Assembly (NCBI RefSeq): GCF_048553275.1
Contig: NZ_JBLZMW010000003.1
Location: 248,001 to 312,000 of the forward strand
Reading direction: 5' to 3'
DNA: 64,000 bases
Source of the DNA: Pacificoceanicola sp048553275
Lineage (GTDB): Bacteria > Pseudomonadota > Alphaproteobacteria > Rhodobacterales > Rhodobacteraceae
The notes under the pieces were generated by a model. It ran no database searches. It saw only the letters and a list, made by a program, of their open reading frames with translations, and was not told the origin of the DNA. A program made the position numbers and the translations under genes. How positions within the stretch are numbered: the first letter of the stretch is position 1; the number at the start of each line of letters is the position of its first letter. This document shows, piece by piece, positions 41,788 to 49,883 of the stretch.

Positions 41788-43182
41788 TTATTCTGCGGCT
41801 TGCGCCAGCGCCTCTGGCGGCAGCATCTTGCCGGGGTTCAGGATCCCCTTGGGGTCCAGTGCCTGCTTGATGCTGCGCATGTACGCCAGCGCGGGGCCAT
41901 GTTCGGCCACCATGTATTTCTGTTTGCCGAGGCCGACGCCGTGCTCTCCAGAGACCGTCCCGCCAAGCCGCAGCGCGGTCTTGGCCAGCGCTTCGGTGAA
42001 CTCTTCTGCCCGGGCCATTTCCTCTGGGTTGTTCGGGTCGATGCTGAGCCCGGCGTGAAAGTTGCCATCCCCGACATGGCCTACGATCGTGCTGGTCAGG
42101 CCGAGGCGTACGGCGTCGTCCTGGGCCTGCACCACTGCTTCGGCCAATTGGCTGATCGGCACGCAGACGTCCGTGGGCCAGATATGCTTGCCCGTGCCCA
42201 GCGCGGCAGAGGCGTAATGCGCGCTGTGGCGCATCTTCCACAGGGCGTTACGATCTTCGGCGCGGCGTGCGGTCTTCCAGCCTTCCGCCCCGAAGTCTTC
42301 GGCAATCTCGGCGAAGAGCGCCATCTGCTCGGTTACCCCCGCCTCCGAGCCGTGGAACTCCAGAAACAGATGCGGCATTTCCGGCAGACCGGCATCCGCA
42401 TAGGCGTTGAAACCGCGCACCATCATATGGTCCAGCAGTTCGATCCGCGCCATGGGCAGACCCGACTGGATCGTCAGGATCACGCAGTTTACCGCCTCCT
42501 CGACGGAGGCAAAGCGGCAGGTGGCCGCCGCTGTCGCCTCCGGAATGCCCTGCAAACGCAGCGTCAGCTCGGTGATGATGCCAAGCGTGCCCTCACTGCC
42601 CACCATCAGATGCGTCAGGTCGTAGCCGGTGGAAGATTTGCGCGCCTTCGTGCCGGTGCGGATCACCGTCCCGTCCGCCATGACCACCTCCAGGGCAAGG
42701 ATATTCTCGCGCATGGTGCCATAACGCACCGCCGTCGTCCCCGAAGCGCGCGTCGCTGTCATCCCGCCGATCGACGCATCCGCGCCGGGATCGACCGGAA
42801 AGAACAGACCCGTGGTGCGCAGTTCCTGATTGAGCGTCATGCGGGTGATGCCGGGCTGCACGACCGCGTTGAGATCCTCGGCGTTCACCTGCAAAACCGC
42901 GTTCATCCGAGTCATATCAAGCGACAGGCCGCCCTGAACAGCGAGGTGTTGCCCTTCGAGCGAAGACGCCGCGCCGACGGGCGTGACCGGGCACCCGTCT
43001 GCATGGCAGATCTTCAGGATCGCGCTGACCTCTTCGGTTGTCTCGGGATAAGCGACCGCGTCGGGCGGTGTGTTGGGATAATAGGTTTCATTCTGACCGT
43101 GCAGGGTGCGGTCGGCCTGTGACGTGACAAGGCGGTCGCCCAGCAAGTCAGACAGGCGGGTTATGGCGGTGGCGATGGTCAT
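41788..43182 (-). CDS. FAD-linked oxidase (glycolate oxidase GlcD / D-lactate dehydrogenase-like)
   Basis: A 464-residue flavoprotein. The FAD-binding PCMH part has VTPVGAASSLEGQHLAVQGGLSLDMTRMN and DPGADASIGGMTATRASGT. The substrate domain has VGHVGDGNFHAGL, a metal-site motif, and TVSGEHGVGLGKQKY. It oxidises a 2-hydroxy acid such as D-lactate or glycolate and passes electrons to the membrane. If the island splits deoxy acids to pyruvate and lactate or glycolate, this enzyme would use the second product. ATGA overlap with LysE. Confidence 0.88.
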   Translation of the reverse strand: MTIATAITRLSDLLGDRLVTSQADRTLHGQNETYYPNTPPDAVAYPETTEEVSAILKICHADGCPVTPVGAASSLEGQHLAVQGGLSLDMTRMNAVLQVNAEDLNAVVQPGITRMTLNQELRTTGLFFPVDPGADASIGGMTATRASGTTAVRYGTMRENILALEVVMADGTVIRTGTKARKSSTGYDLTHLMVGSEGTLGIITELTLRLQGIPEATAAATCRFASVEEAVNCVILTIQSGLPMARIELLDHMMVRGFNAYADAGLPEMPHLFLEFHGSEAGVTEQMALFAEIAEDFGAEGWKTARRAEDRNALWKMRHSAHYASAALGTGKHIWPTDVCVPISQLAEAVVQAQDDAVRLGLTSTIVGHVGDGNFHAGLSIDPNNPEEMARAEEFTEALAKTALRLGGTVSGEHGVGLGKQKYMVAEHGPALAYMRSIKQALDPKGILNPGKMLPPEALAQAAE

Positions 43183-43778
43183 GTTTGTTTCAGTCCGGAG
43201 TAGAGGGCGAGCGCGACAACAAACAGCATGGACGCCGCCATGAGATAGTTGATGCGACGCTGGTTCGTCTCGCTCAGGTTCAGCTTGTGCAGGCTCGCCC
43301 CGGCCCAGAGCCAACCGAGATGAATCGGGATCCAGATCGCGTTGACGATCAACAGCTTGGCGATGGTCTCGAAGGCGAGGTTGTCCGGGGCAAAGGCAAA
43401 GCCGGCAAAGAGCGTGGTGTTGACCGCATAGGCCTTGGGATTGATCGCCTGAAGCGCGATCCCGGCGAGCACGGCCGGCGGGGCCTTGGCCTCGATAAAG
43501 GCGAGCTTCGAGCCTGCAAAGGCGATGCGCGACGCGAGATAGATCAGATAGCCTACCGAAGCGATCATCAGCACCGTGCGGATCACCGGCACGGACAGGA
43601 CGATGGCCGCGACCCCGCTGATCACCGCAAGCGCCACGATATTGGTGCCGAGGAACAGGCCAATCACATAGCGCAGCCCGGCGCGAAACCCGTAAGCAGC
43701 GCCAAGTCCCGCCGTCGACAGAACGCCGGGACCGGGTGTGACGATCAGGAAAAACACGGCGGCGGCGAAGGTCAGCAT
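43179..43778 (-). CDS. LysE/RhtB-family exporter
   Basis: A 199-residue inner-membrane protein with about six helices. The family N-terminus FAAAVFFLIVTPGPGVLST is clear, supporting the ATG at 43778 over 43808. It exports amino acids or related small molecules. It is first gene of the minus operon that continues with the FAD oxidase, with operator site 4 about 115 bp upstream. Confidence 0.87.
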   Translation of the reverse strand: MLTFAAAVFFLIVTPGPGVLSTAGLGAAYGFRAGLRYVIGLFLGTNIVALAVISGVAAIVLSVPVIRTVLMIASVGYLIYLASRIAFAGSKLAFIEAKAPPAVLAGIALQAINPKAYAVNTTLFAGFAFAPDNLAFETIAKLLIVNAIWIPIHLGWLWAGASLHKLNLSETNQRRINYLMAASMLFVVALALYSGLKQT

Positions 43779-43889
43779 GGGTTTGCCCCGTGCATACCGC
43801 ATCCGCAATGCGTCGCGCCTGCGCCTGCTGTCATAAGTGCCCTCCCCCGGAATTGCCCGTCTGTCCGGCGGCTGCTTGCATCGCCCGAC

Positions 43890-43905
43890 AAATGGTATAC
43901 CATTT
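43890..43905. promoter_or_regulatory. GntR operator, site 4 (AAATGGTATACCATTT)
   Basis: Perfect 16-bp palindrome in the divergent region between the LysE operon and the SDR-led operon starting at 43978; core TGGTATACCA as in the other three sites. Confidence 0.78.
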
Positions 43906-43977
43906 CATCCAACACGGAATTGCCCCGGAATGTCAACGTCCCGCAGCGGACGAAGCAGGAGGGGCGCGGGAGGACAT

Positions 43978-44739
43978 ATGACACTGTTTGATCTAAGCGG
44001 GCGCCGGGCGCTCGTCACCGGCTCGTCCATGGGAATCGGTCTGGCGCTGGCGCGCGGGCTGTCGCAGGCGCGCGCTAACCTCGTGCTGAACGCGCGCAAC
44101 CCCGAGCGCCTCGAAGAGGCCGCCGAAAGCCTGCGCGCCGAGGGTGCCTCGGTGGACACCCTGCCCTTTGACGTGACCGACGCCAAGGCCGCCCGCGCCG
44201 CCATCGACGGTTACGAATCGGCCAACGGCGCCATCGACATCCTCGTGAACAACGCCGGGATGCAGCACCGCACCCCGCTGGAGGATTTTCCCGCCGAGGA
44301 CTTCGACAGGCTCATGCGCACCAACGTCAATTCGGTGTTTTATGTCGGGCAGGCCGTTGCGCGCCACATGATCACCCGCAAACGTGGCAAGATCATCAAC
44401 ATCGCAAGCGTACAGACGGCCCTCGCCCGTCCCGGCATCGCGCCCTACACAACCTCCAAAGGCGCGGTTGCGAACCTGACCAAGGGCATGGCGACGGATT
44501 GGGCCAAGTACGGCCTGAACTGCAACGCCATCGCGCCGGGCTATTTCGACACGCCGCTGAACGCGGCGCTGGTTGCCGATCCCGAATTCACCACATGGCT
44601 GGAAAAGCGCACCCCCGCCGGGCGCTGGGGCCGCGTAGAAGAGCTTGTCGGCGCCTGCGTTTTTCTTTCATCCGACGCTGCCAGCTTCGTCAACGGCCAT
44701 ACGCTGTTTGTCGATGGCGGCATCACCGCCAGTCTCTGA
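43978..44739 (+). CDS. SDR oxidoreductase (gluconate 5-dehydrogenase-like)
   Basis: A 253-residue SDR. Motifs: TGSSMGIGLALARGL (cofactor), VLNARN (favours NADP), NNAGMQHRTPLEDF, NIASVQTALARPGIAPYTTSKGAV, GYFDTPLNAALVADPEF. This pattern is typical of gluconate 5-dehydrogenase/IdnO-type enzymes that interconvert keto and hydroxy aldonates. GGGAGGAC precedes the ATG. It opens a six-gene operon-like run to 49854. Confidence 0.86.
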   Translation: MTLFDLSGRRALVTGSSMGIGLALARGLSQARANLVLNARNPERLEEAAESLRAEGASVDTLPFDVTDAKAARAAIDGYESANGAIDILVNNAGMQHRTPLEDFPAEDFDRLMRTNVNSVFYVGQAVARHMITRKRGKIINIASVQTALARPGIAPYTTSKGAVANLTKGMATDWAKYGLNCNAIAPGYFDTPLNAALVADPEFTTWLEKRTPAGRWGRVEELVGACVFLSSDAASFVNGHTLFVDGGITASL

Positions 44740-44760
44740 CCGCAGAACAGGAAACCGTCC

Positions 44761-45912
44761 ATGCTGCCGCATCAAAACACCGATCCGAATGCCTGCCTCG
44801 TCGGGCGCATCTGGCGCCCCGGCGTCGGCCCCGCCATTGTCACCCTACGCGGTGACACGGTCGTCGATATCACATCGCGCGCCGCGCCGACCCTGTCGGA
44901 CCTGCTCGATCTGCCCGATCCCGCCGCCCATGTCCGCGCGGCGCAGGGCGAAGAGGTTTGCACACTGGCCGATCTCGCGGCCGCCTCGGTCGAGAGCGCA
45001 GGCCCGGACGCCCTGCGCCTGCTCGCGCCCGCTGATCTCTCCGCGATCAAGGCCTCCGGCGTCACTTTCGCCGAGTCGATGGTCGAACGGGTGATCGAAG
45101 AACAGGCTGCCGGTGACGCCGACCGCGCCGAGGAAATCCGCGCCCGGGTGAAAACCGCCATCGGCGACAGCCTCTCCGGCATCGAGCCGGGCAGCGAAAA
45201 GGCCATGGAGGTCAAGCGCGTGCTGCAGGCAGAGGGCCTGTGGTCCGCCTATCTGGAGGTTGGCATCGGCCCGGACGCCGAGGTCTTTACCAAGTGCCAG
45301 CCCATGGCCGCCGTTGGCTGGGGCGCCGCCGTTGGCCTGCACCCGATCAGCACATGGAACAACCCGGAGCCGGAGATCGTCCTTGCGGTCAACGCGCGCG
45401 GCGAAATTCGCGGCGCGACTCTCGGCAATGATGTCAACCTGCGCGACGTCGAGGGCCGCTCCGCACTGCTGCTGGGCAAGGCCAAGGACAACAACGCCTC
45501 TGCTGCGCTTGGCCCCTTTGTGCGCCTGTTCGACGCGGATTACGGCATGGACGATGTGGAGAACGCCGAGCTGACGCTCACCGTCACCGGCGAGGACGGC
45601 TTCGAGCTCAACGGGCACAGCTCGATGAACAAGATCAGCCGCCGCCCCGCCGACATCGTCGCGCAAACCATTGGTCGCCATCACCAATACCCGGATGGAT
45701 TTTTCCTGTATCTCGGGACGCTCTTTGCCCCGATCCAGGACCGCGACACACCAGGGCAGGGTTTTACCCACAAGCTCGGCGATGTGGTGACGATTGCAGA
45801 GCCGAAACTCGGCGCGTTGCAAAACACCGTGCGCCTCTCGACCGAAGCGCCGGAATGGACCTTTGGCACGCGGGAGCTGATGCGCAATCTGGCCGGTCGC
45901 GGCCTGCTATGA
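44761..45912 (+). CDS. Fumarylacetoacetate-hydrolase-family protein, long form
   Basis: A 383-residue enzyme, about 100 residues longer than the FAH-type enzyme at 23140. The catalytic barrel covers about 190-380 (WNNPEPEIVLAVNARGEIRGATLGNDVNLRDVEGRSALLLGKAKDNN), with metal-ligand acids E and D in PEPEIVL and NDVNLRD. The N-terminal part (about 1-150) is helical. Long FAH relatives act as 2-keto-3-deoxy-sugar-acid dehydratases, for example on 2-keto-3-deoxy-pentonates to give 2-oxoglutarate semialdehyde. That fits the IlvD/Edd dehydratase in the same regulon. It overlaps the kinase gene as ATGA. Confidence 0.8.
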   Translation: MLPHQNTDPNACLVGRIWRPGVGPAIVTLRGDTVVDITSRAAPTLSDLLDLPDPAAHVRAAQGEEVCTLADLAAASVESAGPDALRLLAPADLSAIKASGVTFAESMVERVIEEQAAGDADRAEEIRARVKTAIGDSLSGIEPGSEKAMEVKRVLQAEGLWSAYLEVGIGPDAEVFTKCQPMAAVGWGAAVGLHPISTWNNPEPEIVLAVNARGEIRGATLGNDVNLRDVEGRSALLLGKAKDNNASAALGPFVRLFDADYGMDDVENAELTLTVTGEDGFELNGHSSMNKISRRPADIVAQTIGRHHQYPDGFFLYLGTLFAPIQDRDTPGQGFTHKLGDVVTIAEPKLGALQNTVRLSTEAPEWTFGTRELMRNLAGRGLL

Positions 45913-46826
45913 GTTGCTTTCTCAGCCTTGGTGAGATCATGGTGGAGATGGCCCCGGCGGACGGGGGCCTGTTCCGCAAGGGCTATGCTGGAGACACGTT
46001 CAACACCGCGTGGTACACCCGCCGCCTGCTGCCCGCTGACTGGGACGTGTCTTATGGCACGGTGGTCGGCACCGATGCGGTCTCGGACGATATGCTGCGC
46101 TTCATCGCGGCGCAGGGGGTCGGAACGGACACCATCCGCCGCGACCCCGCACGGACAGCCGGGCTTTATATGATCAGCCTCGATAAGGGAGAGCGCAGCT
46201 TTTCCTACTGGCGCGGGCAATCGGCGGCCAGAACGCTGGGCGACGATCCGGCCTGGCTTGACGGCATTTTGCAAGGGACGGACGTCGTGCAGGTCTCCGG
46301 CATCACGCTGGCCATCCTGCCCCCCGAAGGCCGCACGACGCTTTGCGCCGCCCTCGGCCGGGCGCGGGCCAACGGCACCCATGTCGCCTTCGACACCAAC
46401 CTGCGCCCCCGCCTGTGGGAGGATGCGCAGACCATGGCCGAGGGGCTCAAGATGGGCGCGGCCGTCTCCGACACCGTGCTGCCCAGCTTCGACGAAGAGC
46501 AGCTCTGTTTTGGCGACATCACTCCGGACGACACCATCGCCCGCTATCGCGCGCTTGGCGCGACGACCGTCGCGGTCAAAAACGGCTCGGATATCTGCCA
46601 TGTCTGGTCCGAGGCAGAGGGCGATTTCCGCTATGACCCGCCTGCGGTTGCGCAGGTCGTCGACAGCACCGCCGCCGGCGACAGCTTCGGTGCGGGTTTC
46701 CTTGCGGCGCGTGCAATGGGCGGCTCGGTGGCGGAGGCCACAAAGGCCGCCGCGAGCCTCGCGGCGCAAGTCATCCAACAACGCGGCGCGCTGGCGCCAC
46801 AAATCTTCGAGGGAGGAAACACATGA
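45909..46826 (+). CDS. kdgK: PfkB-family sugar kinase (2-keto-3-deoxygluconate kinase-like)
   Basis: A 305-residue ribokinase-fold kinase. N-terminal signature SLGEIMVEM with a following GDTFNTAWYTRRL loop; the C-terminal signature VDSTAAGDSFGAGFLA puts the catalytic base near D258. GDTFNTA is the KdgK-type substrate loop. It phosphorylates 2-keto-3-deoxygluconate or a related deoxy acid for aldol cleavage, but no KDPG aldolase is seen in the window. Overlaps on both sides (ATGA) show tight coupling. Confidence 0.83.
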   Translation: MSCFLSLGEIMVEMAPADGGLFRKGYAGDTFNTAWYTRRLLPADWDVSYGTVVGTDAVSDDMLRFIAAQGVGTDTIRRDPARTAGLYMISLDKGERSFSYWRGQSAARTLGDDPAWLDGILQGTDVVQVSGITLAILPPEGRTTLCAALGRARANGTHVAFDTNLRPRLWEDAQTMAEGLKMGAAVSDTVLPSFDEEQLCFGDITPDDTIARYRALGATTVAVKNGSDICHVWSEAEGDFRYDPPAVAQVVDSTAAGDSFGAGFLAARAMGGSVAEATKAAASLAAQVIQQRGALAPQIFEGGNT

Positions 46827-47785
46827 ACGTTCTCATCATCGGCGGCGGCGGCATGGTCGGCCAGAAGCTCGCCCGGAAACTGGCCAGCCTTGGCGAATTG
46901 AACGGCAAGCCGATCAGCAAGCTGACCCTCGCCGACATCAATGATCCCGCCCGGATCGACGCCCCCTTCCCGGTCGACTACACGACCTGTGACATCTCGG
47001 ACCGCGCGTCCGTGGACGCCACGATTCCGGCGGATGTGGATGTGATCTACCTGCTGGCCGCCGTGGTCTCGGCCCACGCCGAAGAGGACTTCGACTTCGG
47101 CTACAAGATCAACATGTACGGCACGATCAACGTGCTGGAACGCGCCCGGGCGCTTGGCACCCGGCCGCGCCTTGTCTTCACCTCCTCCATCGCCGTGTTC
47201 GGCGGTGAGGTGCCGCAGCCGTTTACCGACAATTCCGCGCTCAATCCGCAGATTTCCTACGGCGCGCAAAAACTCATCGGCGAACTGCTGGTCGAGGATT
47301 ACAGCCGCAAGGGGTTTATCGACGGGCGCGGTTTCCGCCTGCCGACGATCTCTGTCCGGCCTGGCGCTCCGAACCGCGCCGCCTCCGGGTTCATGTCGTC
47401 CATCTTCCGCGAGCCGCTGCAGGGCCAGCCGGCCAACTGCCCGGTGGACCCGGACTTCACGCATTTCTATCTCTCGCCGCAGCAATGCGTCGAGAACCTC
47501 GTCACCGCTGCGGAAATCGACGAAGAGGCCTTTGGCAAACGCCGCTGCATGACCATGCCGGGCCGGGTCTGGACGATTCAGCAGATGATCGACGCCATGA
47601 CCGCCGTCGCGGGCCCGGAGCCGGCCAAGCTGATCACCTGGAACCCGCAGCCCGAGATTCAGGGCATCCTCGATGGCTGGCGCAACGACATCCGTCCGGA
47701 AAAGGCGGAAACGCTCGGCCTCAAGGCCGACAACAGCTTCGAGGACAACATCCGCTATTTCCTCGAAGACGATCTGCCGGGCTGA
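46823..47785 (+). CDS. denD: NAD-dependent epimerase/dehydratase-fold protein (D-erythronate dehydrogenase-like)
   Basis: A 320-residue extended SDR. Cofactor motif IGGGGMVGQKLARKL, active site SSIAVFGGEVP and YGAQKLIGELL (Y-x3-K). The line RGFRLPTISVRPGAPNRAASGFMSSIFREPL is typical of the DenD group, which oxidises D-erythronate at C2, with 2-keto four-carbon acids then handled by partner enzymes. The usual partners (Otn kinase and isomerases) are not adjacent, so the substrate may differ. It follows the kinase with an ATGA overlap. Confidence 0.78.
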   Translation: MNVLIIGGGGMVGQKLARKLASLGELNGKPISKLTLADINDPARIDAPFPVDYTTCDISDRASVDATIPADVDVIYLLAAVVSAHAEEDFDFGYKINMYGTINVLERARALGTRPRLVFTSSIAVFGGEVPQPFTDNSALNPQISYGAQKLIGELLVEDYSRKGFIDGRGFRLPTISVRPGAPNRAASGFMSSIFREPLQGQPANCPVDPDFTHFYLSPQQCVENLVTAAEIDEEAFGKRRCMTMPGRVWTIQQMIDAMTAVAGPEPAKLITWNPQPEIQGILDGWRNDIRPEKAETLGLKADNSFEDNIRYFLEDDLPG

Positions 47786-47866
47786 TGCCCATCGCAAGCG
47801 CCGCCCTGCTCCCGGGCGCGGCGCTTGCCCATTCTCAATCCATCCGGCGCATGCTATCGCCCTCCC

Positions 47867-48730
47867 ATGAGCACCCCCAAGCCGCCCTTTCTGATCGGCA
47901 TCGACGGTGGCGGCACCGGCTGCCGCGTGGCCATCGCGACGCCGGATCTCAAGATCATCACGCGCGCGAACGGCGGCCCGGCAAATGCCTTTACCAACCG
48001 CGCCGGGACCATTCGAAACGTTCTGGACGCACTTGGGCGTGCGGCGCGGGACGCAGGTCTGAGCGATACGGAGATGCGCGGCCTGCCGGCCCATGCGGGA
48101 CTTGCCGGGGTGATTGCACCGCATATTGCCGACGCGGTGAAAGCGGCGCTGCCGCTGACCCGGCTCACGGTCACAGAGGATCGCGAAACCATGCTCGCCG
48201 GGGCGCTGGGAGACCGCGACGGCAGCCTTGCGGCCATTGGCACCGGCAGCTTCTTTGCCCGGCAGAGTGGCGGCGGTTTTCGCAGCATCGGCGGCTGGGG
48301 CTTTGCCCTGTCCGATGAGGCCTCGGGCGCGTGGCTTGGCCGGGCTTTGCTGCGCCGGACCCTGCAGGCGCAGGACGGGGTGATCGCGGACGAACCACTG
48401 CTTGCTCAGATCCTGCAAGAGCTTGGCGGCCCCACAGGCATCGTCACCTTCGCCGCCAAGGCAGGCGCCAGCGATTATGCCGCCCTCGCCCCGCGCATAA
48501 CCGCAGACCCGCACGGAACGGGCGCCGCGCTGATGGCCGAGGGTGCCGTGCAGATCGTGCAGGCGCTGAGCGCACTTGGGCATCCCCCCGGCGCGCCGCT
48601 TTGTCTGTCTGGCGGGCTTGGCCCGCACTACGCCGGGTATCTGCCGGAGGCGCTCGCCATGGCTCTCGTTTCCGCCGAGGGGTCCGCCCTTGATGGCGCC
48701 CTGCGCCTCGCTGCCCGACAATCGCTCTAA
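47867..48730 (+). CDS. BadF/BadG-type sugar kinase (N-acetylglucosamine kinase-like)
   Basis: A 287-residue ASKHA-fold kinase. The phosphate-1 motif is FLIGIDGGGTGCRVAIAT; others are AHAGLAGV, GSLAAIGTGSFFARQ and GGWGFALSDEASGAWLG. This is the BadF/BadG/NAGK group. With NagA next (14 bp), phosphorylation of an N-acetylhexosamine is likely. The ATG at 47867 has no clear ribosome site; a TTG at 47825 is a weak alternative. DenD to this gene is the only wide gap (81 bp) in the run, so a separate start of transcription is possible. Confidence 0.82.
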   Translation: MSTPKPPFLIGIDGGGTGCRVAIATPDLKIITRANGGPANAFTNRAGTIRNVLDALGRAARDAGLSDTEMRGLPAHAGLAGVIAPHIADAVKAALPLTRLTVTEDRETMLAGALGDRDGSLAAIGTGSFFARQSGGGFRSIGGWGFALSDEASGAWLGRALLRRTLQAQDGVIADEPLLAQILQELGGPTGIVTFAAKAGASDYAALAPRITADPHGTGAALMAEGAVQIVQALSALGHPPGAPLCLSGGLGPHYAGYLPEALAMALVSAEGSALDGALRLAARQSL

Positions 48731-48744
48731 CCAAGGACCGCCCC

Positions 48745-49854
48745 ATGCGCGACATCACCGCACCGGAGATTTTCGACGGCACAACGCTTTATACCGACCA
48801 TGCCCTTCGGCTTGACGGAGAGACGCTTCAGGCCATCGTTCCCCGCGCCGATGCCCCGAACGCCGAGCCTCTGGACGGCACGATCCTGCCCGGTTTTGTA
48901 GACCTGCAGGTCAACGGCGGCGGCGGCGTGCTGTTCAACGACGACACCAGCGTGGAGGCCCTTGTCCAGATCGCCGAGGCCCATGCCTCAACCGGCACCA
49001 CGGCGCTCTTGCCGACGTTGATCACCGACACGCCGGAGCGCAGCATCCGCGCGGTGGATGCGGTGGCGGAGGCGATCGAACGCGGCCTCCCCGGCATCAT
49101 CGGCCTGCACCTCGAAGGTCCGCATCTGTCGCTTGCCCGCAAGGGTGCGCATGATCCGTCCCTGATCCGGGACATGACCGACGCCGACGAAGCCCTCCTG
49201 TGCGAGGCGGCCCGCCGCCTGCCCAATCTCATGGTCACGATAGCGCCCGAAGCGGTCCCTCTCGGTCGCGCGCGCAGGCTCGCACGGGCGGGCGTGATCC
49301 TCTCGCTCGGCCATACCGATTGCGACTATGACACCGCGCGAGCCTATTTCGCCGCCGGGGTGCGCTGTGCCACTCATCTGTTCAATGCCATGAGCCCGAT
49401 GGGCAACCGCGCGCCGGGCATGGTCGGCGCGGTGCTCGATGATCCGGCGGTCAGTGCCGGGCTGATTGCCGACGGGTTTCATGTCCACCCCGCCGCGATG
49501 CGCCTTGCGCTTTGCGCGCCGAAAACCGACGGCAGTCTGTTCCTCGTGACCGATGCCATGGCGACCGTCGGTTCACAGATCACCGAATTCACCCTCAACG
49601 GCCGCCGCGTTCTGCGCCGGGAGGGGCGGCTGACGTTGGAGGATGGGACGCTGGCCGGGGCCGATCTGACCATGCCGCAGGCGCTTGGCATCCTCGCCGG
49701 ACTGCCATTGCCCCGCGCCCGCGCGCTGGCCATGGCGACCAGCCTTCCCGCCCGCCTCCTGGGCAGACCCGCAAACCACGGCCACCTGCGCCCAGGTGCG
49801 GCGTTTCATGCCATCCGGCTGGACGCCACCGGCCGATTTGCCGGGAGACTCTGA
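48745..49854 (+). CDS. nagA: N-acetylglucosamine-6-phosphate deacetylase
   Basis: A 369-residue amidohydrolase. Key residues as in E. coli NagA: E124 (HLEGPH), H190 (SLGHTD), H211 (ATHLFNAMSPMGNRAPGMVG) and catalytic D270 (LVTDAM). The N-terminal GFVDLQVNGGGG strand is also typical. It removes acetate from GlcNAc-6-phosphate in amino-sugar use. No NagB deaminase is seen in the window; it may be elsewhere. It ends the plus-strand run and meets matB tail to tail, 29 bp apart. Confidence 0.9.
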   Translation: MRDITAPEIFDGTTLYTDHALRLDGETLQAIVPRADAPNAEPLDGTILPGFVDLQVNGGGGVLFNDDTSVEALVQIAEAHASTGTTALLPTLITDTPERSIRAVDAVAEAIERGLPGIIGLHLEGPHLSLARKGAHDPSLIRDMTDADEALLCEAARRLPNLMVTIAPEAVPLGRARRLARAGVILSLGHTDCDYDTARAYFAAGVRCATHLFNAMSPMGNRAPGMVGAVLDDPAVSAGLIADGFHVHPAAMRLALCAPKTDGSLFLVTDAMATVGSQITEFTLNGRRVLRREGRLTLEDGTLAGADLTMPQALGILAGLPLPRARALAMATSLPARLLGRPANHGHLRPGAAFHAIRLDATGRFAGRL

Positions 49855-49883
49855 CTGCGGCCTGCCTCTGCCCGCCGCCGGTA

